From Melastoma dodecandrum (lineage: Eukaryota > Streptophyta > Magnoliopsida > Myrtales > Melastomataceae): a stretch of 64,000 bases of DNA. The DNA lies in the NCBI GenBank assembly GCA_029817715.1, contig JARUPY010000107.1:1-64000 (forward strand). The letters are read 5' to 3'. The notes under the pieces were generated by a model. The model saw nothing but the letters and a program-made list of their open reading frames with translations. It was not told the origin of the DNA and ran no database searches. How positions within the stretch are numbered: position 1 is the first letter of the stretch; every line of letters starts with the position of its first letter. Positions 37,389 to 46,021 of the stretch are shown in pieces. Made by a program: the position numbers and the translations under genes.

Positions 37389-38204
37389 ACCTTACGAGAC
37401 CCCCCGGCATACGTCGTTACTTTTGACGTGCGGCTGCCCAACAACTTAGAAGCTCAGCATCATGACGGACATTGGGTCCGCAATCTGTGTAGTTCAGTAC
37501 TTCAAATGTTGCAAAAAGAATCCCCACTCGATGAAACCAACTGTGATGCCAGAGTGGAGCATGTGCTCAGGGTCATGAACCTGCCGATACTCCACCTTCT
37601 CCATCCGGGCACAAATAAAATACTTGTGTAGGCACATAGGCCATGCCTTCGTCTAGCAACAATGTTCTCCGAGAACAATATCTTCCAGATACATGTGAAG
37701 TTAGAGGTTTATGAAAACACACCAGTGAGGGAGCTGTTGTTAAAGGAGATAGGATCCTTAGACCTCGCGGTGGCAGAGGGCATCGTAGATATGGAGATGC
37801 ACAATGAAATGTCCTTCCTTATCTGGAACTGCCAAATCGATCAAAATAACTGCTCCTTCGTAAATGATGCAATGGAACTCTTCACCGTACAGAAGACGTG
37901 CATGACATTGGTCATTAATCCCCCGTCCCCCGCACTCAGCGAAGCAGCCAGCATATGCGAGCATTTTCCCTTCAGCAACCACCACGTGAATTCTTGGTGT
38001 GGCGGTATCTTCATCCTGTTGCGTCGTGAGGAGGTGAGCATCCATTTCTTCGAGGAACTGAATGCAACGACAAGTGCGATTGTTCTGGTACGTGTGCATC
38101 TAAAAACCTCTAACAACCTTTCAATGACATGCCGTATACTCCTAACTCATCTGCGTTGTATATCTACTCAAGACTATCCGAGGAACCTATTCTCGGACGT
38201 CTAA
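37389..38204 (+). CDS. Unrecognised ORF region inside the MULE
   Basis: Two frames in series, about 37389-37631 (ending NKILV then stop) and 37662-38204. I do not recognise the product. The first has VVTFDVRLPNNLEAQHHDGH. The second is a 180-codon frame with a Val/Leu-rich start, several Cys and no clear membrane segment. Their position near the right inverted arm, in the same orientation as the Ulp1 gene, suggests either a third element gene or a captured host fragment. Possible further coding starts near the ATG at 37275 but is soon stopped. Confidence 0.35.
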
Positions 38205-38461
38205 AAAAAAGGGAGCTTTAAGGGCCAGAAGCAATTTCTTTTTTGAAGGGCCGGGGTGACTAGGGATTGTCTACACCTTTTTTTGTTCAAAGCCGCAGCA
38301 AAATATCGCGGCTAAGTTATTGTGCATAACTTAAGTGTATTCATAGGTATGCTTTCGAATAGAACTGTCTGTAATAGACAACTTGGATAGTCACCTGATG
38401 ATCGTCGCCGACTTCACGATACTCGGGAGAACCTATTATGCATATTAGTTTGACATGCACT

Positions 38462-38542
38462 GCGATAGTCCCCTTGGATAGTCCCCTTTCGCCGACTTGG
38501 ATAGTGCCCTTTCGCCGACTTGGATAGTCCCCTTTCGCCGTC
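38462..38542. repeat. Short minisatellite (about 26-bp unit, 3 copies)
   Basis: Units of the form TTGGATAGTSCCCTTTCGCCGACT recur three times between 38472 and 38540, with a partial copy before. They lie just inside the right inverted arm of the MULE. On the minus strand each unit reads GGCGAAAGGGGACTATCCAA. Confidence 0.8.
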
Positions 38543-38587
38543 ACCACGATCAACCTAATTCATAGGGTTGGATGAGTAACCGTACTA

Positions 38588-38781
38588 GACTGGAGTGGCG
38601 AACTTTGGGAGAAAGTCACCAAGAGAGGGAAAAGCTAGGTGGGGGAATGTGCAAAATGGTAAAATCACAGCCACGGTATGTTAGGAGTTAGGTTCGGATT
38701 ACACTGTGCATATTAGTAATATACAAATAGTTTTGTACATTTGTACTAAAATTGTTAGTACAAATGCAAAAAAATTAGTAC
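38588..38781 (-). repeat. Right inverted arm of the Ulp1 MULE
   Basis: This is the reverse-complement partner of 29763-29990 with scattered substitutions. It ends at the GTAC of 38778-38781, after which similarity to the left side stops. The left side continues with further GTAC palindromes. Confidence 0.9.
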
Positions 38782-39059
38782 ATTGATGCATTCATTCAAA
38801 GGCTCATGCGCGAACATGACAACACCATTAAAGACATAATTATTATTGTCAGGCCTTAGACATATTAGAGGCATTAAGAGAGGTAGCATATTTACAAGGA
38901 GATCTTACTGACAAAGACCCTCCAAAAAGCGAGAGTTAGCGGACGAGCTGTAAATTAAAAGCGTCGTTAAGGAGATCGTCATGAATCAGGTGAAACGCCT
39001 GCTCCTTTCTTCGTTTCCTGGAAACATCTTTTTATTATTATTGGCTAATTTTTGTATAG
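38782..39059. other. Unassigned, beyond MULE right arm
   Basis: No ORF or repeat recognised. It probably represents the 3' part of the minus-strand Ty3 relic that continues to the right. Confidence 0.3.
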
Positions 39060-40700
39060 TTTTTCTTAATTGAGAACATCATTCAATCAAATTAAATTTC
39101 TACCTCATTGACCTGTGTTCACAAGGATGGACGTCTTTCCCGATAATATGTGCTTCACATATTGTGTGCTTGTAATCCTTCAAGAATTTTTCGTTGATCT
39201 TAAGACCATGGTGTCGCCTTGGGTTGGCAAAACGGATAAACGGATCAGGTTCGTATCTAGACATTATAAGACACGACACGAAATACATCGATCCAAACAC
39301 GACCCGTTAAGATTTTCATGTCTTTAGAGTATATTCAAACATGAACCGTTTTACAACAGGTAGACACGAAACAACCCGTTAGACACGAAATAATTTATTA
39401 TAAAATAGACATAATATCTGAATTACAGTGTAATTCAACGAGCAAAAACTAAAGCATATCCCATGATAAAATTATGAAATAAATAATTTGGTGTTTCAAT
39501 TAATATAACAAAAATACTTAGAATGTATATTATGATCGTGACGGATTCAAAAAATTTATGCTCATATAATACAAAATAAAATTATAAAAGTAATCATGAC
39601 ATAAAGAACTTAACTAACCAAATTTGTTGAACTTTTAGAATGAAGGATGTCTTCATTATCTACATATAATCTAACAAACTATGATGTATGTATTCCATTT
39701 GAGTGAAAGTATGCATTTAGTTATCTATTAATTAGAAACTAAATATTTCGGCCAAAATAAATGTTATTATAGAATCCAACTTTTAATACAAAGAACGGAA
39801 TGACTTTCAATTTGGGAAGAAGAAAACCTAGCGTTTGGGAAAGGAGAAAACCTAATATATTGGGATATATTTTAATTGGCTTAAGTTAAAATAATTAATA
39901 TATTATTACCTTTTATTAAATCTAATGGGTCTTGACGGGTTGTAACGGATAAGAGGCACACGACCCAAAACCAACCCATTATCATATAAGGTACAATGGG
40001 TTGACACGATAACAACACAAATCCGTTAAGGCTATATTCATATACTAAAATTGTTGGTTGTGTTCGCTCGTGTTATCATGTCGTGCCCAAAATTGTCACC
40101 TCTAGTGTCGCCCATCTAGATCAGCTAACTTATATGCATTTCCAAGGAAACTCTCTACTACCTGAAATGGGACTTTCTAGTTGTATATCCACTTTCCATA
40201 GAAGTAATCTCTTGATCCTTCAAGTAGTTTCATTTTCCATACTAAGTATTTTGAATATTTTAGTTACCATGTCATTGTAATATCGGGTGATTATCTCTTT
40301 GTGAGCTACCACGCAATCGCCCAATCAGTTTTCAAGTTCTCTGTTTCGAGGTACACGTCCTCATCATATTGTTCGTGCAGTCTCAAATATTTAAGAACTT
40401 TACGGGATTTGTATCGTACTTCAATTGGCAAAAATGGCATAATGACAATAAACCATGCGAGAATGGGGCGACTCCCACACTTTCTCGATTGGGGAGTCTC
40501 AAAGTGCGTATAGTCTCATGTAGAAATTTGTGTCATGCTCGTAGGTTGTGTTCAATCAATTTATGAATAACTCCTCTAATCATTTTGTTTACTGACTCAA
40601 CTTGCCCAATTGATTATGCATGATAAGGTGATGAGTTAAATAATTTGAAGTTAAATTATTGGATATTCCTTCTTATTCCCTTTTCCAAATGTCACATGAA
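39060..40700 (-). pseudogene. Ty3/gypsy integrase relic, split by a hAT insertion
   Basis: On the minus strand, 40680-40560 encodes the end of the integrase core (NSSPYHA, then QVESVNKMIRG, with the catalytic Glu retained) with stops. 40560-40280 continues the same domain. After removing the hAT element at 39219-40104, the flanks read on as the integrase C-terminal region: FQVVESFLGNAYKLADLDG ends at the insertion site and HHGLKINEKFLKDYKHT continues at 39218-39130. Several stops and indels. RT and RNase H are not found between this and the gag part to the right, so the element was internally deleted. Confidence 0.8.
39219..40104. mobile_element. Non-autonomous hAT element with 8-bp target duplication
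   Basis: It is flanked by the perfect direct repeat GTGTCGCC (39211-39218 and 40105-40112). The ends are TTGGGTTGGCAAAA on the left and, inverted, TAGAGGTGACAATT on the right; the second fits the TAGRGGTGRCAA termini common in plant hAT elements. The interior is AT-rich, with many ACCCGTT / AACGGGT and GACACGA words near both ends and no coding capacity. The element splits a Ty3 integrase reading frame, which rejoins across the target site. It therefore inserted after the retroelement. Confidence 0.92.
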
Positions 40701-42300
40701 AGTCTTGTTGGCCACAACCGTTTCGCCAGGCAATGACCTTTCGCTATCTGCAAAGGTGAAGAATTGATGTTGATACAATTTATACCAAATGCATTAACTT
40801 CACATGCATTGTTAAAGGATTGTAGATCGACGGTTGTCGTCTTAGCTGAGTCTGGAATACACAACCCTTTAGCTTCAATGAGGTCATGTATTAAGTTTCT
40901 AAAAACGTAATACATTCTCTAGTTATGTGGGTGAATGAGTCATGTAATTTGCAATAGCTTTTTGATTTATCTCTTTTAGATCTAGGAATACGATGTCCAC
41001 TCTTTAAACAAATTCATCTATTTTGCAACGTGAAGTGAAATCGTCTATTTGATCCTCATTAAAACTATTTTCATTCCTTTTCTAACCTCTGCAAAGACTT
41101 TGCTCTAAAATTCTTTTTCAGTAAAGCCTTGTAGGTAAAAGGTTGTTATTTTACATATTCTGCCATATCAATATCCACTACTGTGTCTGCTTGATAGATC
41201 ACGAGCCCTATGGCGTAAGCAAAGCACCCTTATGGTGAGCTCACTTCAACTATAGACACTTCTTCCAACTTTTTCCAAAGTCGCAGAATGAAAGCAACCT
41301 GAGCAATAGCAATTAGCTCATCATCCGATGCAAACGTTTTACATCTCATTTCGACTTTTTTGAGCATGGTTAAAAAGTCATCGACTAGTTTGCCCGATTG
41401 TTGCTTCATGTGAGTCAACGAATGATTGACAAGTATGATTAGGCAAGGGCTAAGTTGAATTGTACTTGCATCTCCTCTCCATTTTCGATTGAATTCGGTG
41501 GCATGTTCACATACTAAGAGAACGCAACACCCATAAGTGATCCTAGGAAAAGCCTTAATTTTCATAAACCATCAGCGACCGCTTCGCTCGCTTCGTATGT
41601 GAAACAAACGATGTGTTTTGTCTGAGACATCTCTTCCTCTCCTGAGAAGTGGGCGTAATTAGATACACGATATTATCAAGGCAATAAATATTATCTATTT
41701 ATGACTTTTTGATATGGTGCTTGATATAATTCGACCTCGGCCATTTATTCATCCTAGGGGTCGTTTGTCTATCACTCGGTCAAAAATTCCCTCATATGAA
41801 TAATGTCGCATGATTTTTTGACATTGTATCCGGGAGGGCATTCCATAGGTTCTCCATCATTGAAGATTCTCTTTTCAAATTCAGAAGGCCTACAGTAAAA
41901 ACTCACGCTTGTGATGTGGAGGCCCATAATTCGCCATATTCTCACATTGCTCAGTAGGCTCCCTCGCATCAACAAACTATGAGTGGTGCACATTAGTCCC
42001 AATAGGAACAGTTTGAAGCTTCAGATGGACTTGTATATTTGCACCATTTGAGGTTTCTAGATCCTCTATTTAAGGATTCACATTCCTTTTCTCTTTCACC
42101 ATAGCACTTTTGTTGGCTTTTGGACTCGGAGCGATATATTCCGGTGAATCATATGCATGCTTGGATGCAGGATTGCAGCCATGGGTCTTACAGATGAGTT
42201 TGAAGTGTCACTCCATGTATTCAATTTTAGTTTCGTTCTTGACCTTCCCATCCACTTTTTCAGATTTCTTCGATAAGGGTTGGAGCATATATGATTGATA
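40673..42300 (-). pseudogene. Ty3/gypsy gag relic of the same element
   Basis: The frame 41565-41230 encodes a retrotransposon-gag segment (SLTHMKQQSGKLVDDFLTML then VEMRCKTFASDDELIAIAQV). 40915-40673 encodes a later gag or protease-linker piece (FRNLIHDLIEAKGLCIPDSA). Upstream frames to about 42250 are decayed. Order on the minus strand (gag, then integrase to the left) fits a single Ty3 element lacking most of pol. Confidence 0.6.
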
Positions 42301-43091
42301 TATCAGTCTCCAAATGGGTGTTAGAGGGTGTCACCTAGAAGAGCCCTAATTTCCCTAGATCTCAACTGTTTGAAAATTGGGATATGCATCATCCGACTAC
42401 CCTGGATTTACAGGGTCGTTCTCACATGCACCTTCAATCTTACCACTTTTCGTGACATCCTACTCCCACTGTGGTCATCAAAGACTTGTTGACTGGCAAA
42501 CACATCGCGAATATTTGGCAAATGAACATGGGGTTCGATATTTGGTTCGAGAATGTAGTCATCGTAAATAAATAGTAAAGAAAGAACATAATGCCTAAGT
42601 AAGAAATGATACTTACTAAAGCTTGTAAAATACACTAATGGAACACATCAAAGAATAAAAATACCCAAAAATAAGAAAAAGATGGCACTTCAAGTTTTGT
42701 TTAAATTGTTATTGCTCTTTTTTCCGTTTGATAAAAAGCCTAGTTATACTAAAAAATCCTAACTATCTAAGCTCTCGGATTTATGTTCATATTGAGTGGC
42801 TTTAGTCACGTCGTATTCTAAGTATTGCCGAGTCATCTCAGTTTTCTTATTGTCATGCAAATCTCAACTAATCGTTAGAACCGGACGAAAATGGTCTAGG
42901 CGAAATTCAATATTAACCAATTGTTGGAATCAGACGATACTCCTTATCCAACAAACAATGACAAGGCTGTGATCTTTTAGCTGAAAGGCGCAATCCAAAT
43001 AATAGATAGTAACGGGCCATGGTAGGTAAAAATCAGACGATCCTCGTAAACCAAACTTGAGTCTATCTATTCTTGTATAAGGACGCATGAC
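42301..43091. repeat. Presumed 5' LTR/leader of the Ty3 relic, with dispersed repeat copy B
   Basis: Contains 42502-42634, which matches 28217-28365. The location just 5' of the gag relic (minus orientation) suggests LTR or leader. Exact LTR borders were not found. The last five bases, ATGAC (43087-43091), are the target duplication of the next element. Confidence 0.5.
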
Positions 43092-43319
43092 TGTTGACAT
43101 GGCAAATAATTTTGGGCCTGGGCTTAGAACAGAAACCCAGTAATCCCTCAAGTCACACTTCGAGTCGGCCCAAGATACAGTCGTCTAGGCCGACTCACGA
43201 CAAAGTCGATTAGGTCGACCCACGACGAAGTCGACTAGGTCGACCCATGACGAAGTCGACTAGGTCGACTTATGAACGGAGCCGACTAGGTCGACTTATG
43301 AACAGAGCCGAGTCGGCTC
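43092..43319 (+). repeat. Truncated 5' LTR of the deletion derivative
   Basis: Matches the first roughly 200 bp of the 3' LTR at 45011 and then ends in the GTCGAC array, with one or two extra array units. It is fused directly to the last codons of the antisense PMD exon. Confidence 0.9.
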
Positions 43320-44815
43320 ATATGTGCGTCGTCGGTGTAAAAATCAGGTTCCTTGGAGACCTCCAAGAAATGCATCAAGGCCCGCAGCTCTTCGTATATA
43401 GTCGACCACAGCACGGTGAAGAACCGTGTGGCGAAACAGGCAGAAGTATCAGATGGGAATTCCATCTGGGAGAGCTGCGCCTTGTGATTGATCAAGTCGA
43501 GGGTCTTCGAGTCGATCGACTTGCACACAATCCTTTTTGCCCTGTCCCCATATAAGCCGCCGGCAGGGTCAGCGAGTGGAACTGCTACACTTTGGATAAA
43601 CCCAAACTGCCTTGCACACAGTTGAGGGTTGTAGACTTCAAAGGTCATGCAGCCATCGAAAATCATTAGCAGATCTCTGCTGGTCAATACTCCATTCCAG
43701 AAGCCACGAGCAGTTTGAGGATTGATTTCCTGAGCAAGTGTCTTGCCGCCTGGAAAGGGTGCCCAGTCGCGTCGATCTACCCTGCCGAAGTCGACTATGT
43801 GCTTTAGGTGGCCAGTGATCGATGTCATAAGCCATTGATCCTTACGCTGGCAGCACTGATCTAGGATGGTCTCCCCATAATAGGAGGATTCAAGGGGCGA
43901 AGAAGGGACCTTGAACCCAGTCAATCCCGGCATCCACATGGCCGACCAAAGATGAACTAGCCAGAGCAACCCTCCTGCTGGATGTTTGGGAAATGGCTTG
44001 ATTTGAGACGTTGCTCTGTCCAGACCGTGATAAAGAAGACCCAAAATGAAGGGACCCCAGGAGATTTCTTCATTGGTCTCCCTCAGAAAATTGGCCACCG
44101 CATAAGAAGTGTGGCTAACCTTTTTCCCAGGGAAGCAATAAACAAATTTGCTCAACCAGGTGCTGAGGAACTCGACCTCTTCCTGGGCACCAAAACCCTC
44201 AGTCGATAGTCTCTCATCTGACCTTTTGCCTGCTGAGGCCATCTTCAGATGCCTATTCACCACCTCCATGTACTGAAGGGCGCCCTTGGGGTTAATATCA
44301 TCTGCCTGAGAGTACTGTCGAATAGAGCGGCCATTGATTTTGCACCTGGTCAAAATCTTCACATCTGCCAATGTAACTGACATAGGGCCTTCTGGGAAAT
44401 AGAGGCAGTTGACAGCAGAATTCCAGAAAGGCAGCATGGCCGAACAAACCCTAGGATCCCAGTTCTTATTTGCCACTGACATCCTAAAGAATCTCAAAAT
44501 CTTCTGATTCCTAAATCTTTCTGTAAAGTGCTCCTCCCACATCTCAAGCCAGTCTACCATCTCAGACTTAGATGCAGATGGAAAACACAGGAAAGATCCC
44601 TGACCTTCCCAGTTGAGGGGATCGGTGAAGTCGGGATGACAAATCGGGATGGGCTTCTCAGTGACGAGATAGTTGAGCGGCACCGTCTCCGGGAAAAGAT
44701 GTTCTGGCAAGATAGGTCCAAGAGTGACGCCTGACCCCTGATCCTCTGCGACCGGAATGGGTCCGGATGGCCCCGTGCGCAGTTGATGGAACTCAAAAGA
44801 CTTAAAAGTTGCCAT
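43286..44815 (-). CDS. Antisense PMD protein (copy 1) encoded by the Tat derivative
   Basis: 509 codons, uninterrupted, from the ATG at 44815. A TATA box (CTTTATATAAGG, plus-strand 44949-44960) sits about 140 bp upstream, so it has its own promoter next to the 3' LTR. The protein contains PMD-like blocks (FFRMSVANKNWDPRVCSAML; GPMSVTLADVKILTRCKING; HPAGGLLWLVHLWSAMWMPG) and is of the class found as additional antisense ORFs in Tat-lineage elements. Comparison with copy 2 shows 13 amino-acid differences up to the breakpoint. The last ten or so codons (after DDAH) are read from the fused LTR array, so the C-terminus is chimeric. In copy 2 this point is four codons before a splice donor. Function is unknown. 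I see no transposition enzyme motifs. Confidence 0.85.
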   Translation of the reverse strand: MATFKSFEFHQLRTGPSGPIPVAEDQGSGVTLGPILPEHLFPETVPLNYLVTEKPIPICHPDFTDPLNWEGQGSFLCFPSASKSEMVDWLEMWEEHFTERFRNQKILRFFRMSVANKNWDPRVCSAMLPFWNSAVNCLYFPEGPMSVTLADVKILTRCKINGRSIRQYSQADDINPKGALQYMEVVNRHLKMASAGKRSDERLSTEGFGAQEEVEFLSTWLSKFVYCFPGKKVSHTSYAVANFLRETNEEISWGPFILGLLYHGLDRATSQIKPFPKHPAGGLLWLVHLWSAMWMPGLTGFKVPSSPLESSYYGETILDQCCQRKDQWLMTSITGHLKHIVDFGRVDRRDWAPFPGGKTLAQEINPQTARGFWNGVLTSRDLLMIFDGCMTFEVYNPQLCARQFGFIQSVAVPLADPAGGLYGDRAKRIVCKSIDSKTLDLINHKAQLSQMEFPSDTSACFATRFFTVLWSTIYEELRALMHFLEVSKEPDFYTDDAHMSRLGSVHKST

Positions 44816-45010
44816 CTTTTTGAGAAACAAAGGAGTTTGGGTAAGGGAGACGAAGGGTTTTCTGGGAAGCGAGGGTTTCTGTTTTCTTGGAGAAGATGGA
44901 GAAGTGTTGAACAAGGAAGAAAAGTGCGGGAAAAGAACGATGACTCTCCTTTATATAAGGTATGATTTCTGCTGAGTCGGCATAGCCAACCCAGCATAAA
45001 AGGGGGCTTA

Positions 45011-46016
45011 TGTTGACATGGCAAATAATTTTGGGCCTGGGCTTAGAACAGAAACCCAGTAATCCCTCAAGTCACACTTCGAGTCGGCCCAAGATACAGT
45101 CGTCTAGGCCGACTCACGACAAAGTCGATTAGGTCGACCCACGACGAAGTCGACTAGGTCGACCCATGACGAAGTCGACTAGGTCGACTTATGAACGGAG
45201 CCGACTAGGTCGACTCACAACGAAGGAATATGGTAATCAAAGTCAACCAAGATGACTCAACGATAGCTAAGTCTACTAGTAGAGTAAAGTCGACGGAATT
45301 CTGGATAAGTCGACCAAGTCGGTCGTAGTCCGTACAGACCAGTCAAGTCGACAAGGTTGGAATAAATTTATTTTCAATCACGTTTGTTAAGGATCGTAAC
45401 TGATCCTAATATCCAGGAACGTGATCCCATATATCAAGGAGGTTGTTGAAACACTCCCACGATATTAGAGATCACGGTCTATAACACGATCTGCAACACG
45501 ATCTATCTGTTACGTGTTAAACACGTACAAGTCCTCTATAAATAGCAGATGAATTTTTCAAAACAAAGACACGACCATACACAGCAAAAGTACTGAAGCT
45601 TGTTCGTCAACCTTAGAAAATTAGATACCTTGACCCGGTTTATAGGTCTAACTCCCCTTCCACCGACAGAGTGAGCTCGTAGGGCCTTTGCCGTCAACCT
45701 CCCGCCAGCGACACCACCGACGGAGTGAGCTCGTAGGGCCTTCGTCACAGCCTCCCGCCAGCGATCACCACCGACGGAGCGAGCTTCCAAGGCCTTCGTC
45801 ACAAGTTCTCCGCCGTCACAGGATTCCACATCGTTGTCACCACTTGCCCCCTTTTCATTTTTATGGCTGTAAGCCCTTTTTTCTTAATTCGTCAAGATTG
45901 TAAGACTTGCATTCTATTTTCAATAAAATTGTGCATCTTTTTACTGGCGACCACAATCCAATTCCTGTGAGTCCTTTGCCAAATATTTCCGACGTGATCC
46001 GTTCTATAGGCGAACA
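45011..46016 (+). repeat. 3' LTR of the deletion derivative (1,006 bp)
   Basis: Begins TGTTGACATG directly after a polypurine tract and ends GGCGAACA. It contains the GTCGAC palindrome array (45098-45220), a TATA-like CTATAAATAG near 45535, and a tandem block of about 45 bp (GAGCTCGTAGGGCCTT units at about 45670-45800). The reverse complement matches 56201-57165. Confidence 0.93.
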
Positions 46017-46021
46017 ATGAC

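Larger units (their letters stand above)
29763..38781. mobile_element. Ulp1-carrying MULE (Kaonashi/CUMULE-like), degenerate
   Basis: A 9-kb unit bounded by inverted arms (29763-29990 and 38588-38781). It contains a plus-strand Ulp1-protease pseudogene (30537-34275), a convergent minus-strand FAR1-type MULE transposase pseudogene (36755-34453) and an unrecognised plus-strand ORF region (37389-38204). Ulp1-bearing MULEs are known from Arabidopsis (Kaonashi) and cucurbits (CUMULE). Outer termini and the 9-bp target duplication are not resolved: the left side continues for 0.6 kb as a palindrome tract that the right side lacks, so the right end may be truncated. Stops in every gene show the copy is inactive. 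Confidence 0.8.
43092..46016 (+). mobile_element. Deletion derivative of a Tat-type Ty3 element, PMD gene only
   Basis: A 2,925-bp unit flanked by the perfect 5-bp duplication ATGAC (43087-43091 and 46017-46021). It starts TGTTGACATGG and ends GGCGAACA. Order: truncated 5' LTR (43092 to about 43319), antisense PMD gene (44815-43286, minus), a polypurine tract AAAAGGGGGCTTA (44998-45010) and a 1,006-bp 3' LTR (45011-46016). No gag or pol remains. The intact target duplication shows that the borders are original and that loss was internal, through a breakpoint at about 43317-43320. The relative at 56201-64000 lies in the opposite orientation. Confidence 0.93.

Noticed and set aside
45536..45829. 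ORFs with repeated ALRAHSVGG in the LTR (also 56386-56574)
   Set aside because: They arise from the ~45-bp tandem block inside the LTR and have no independent coding support.
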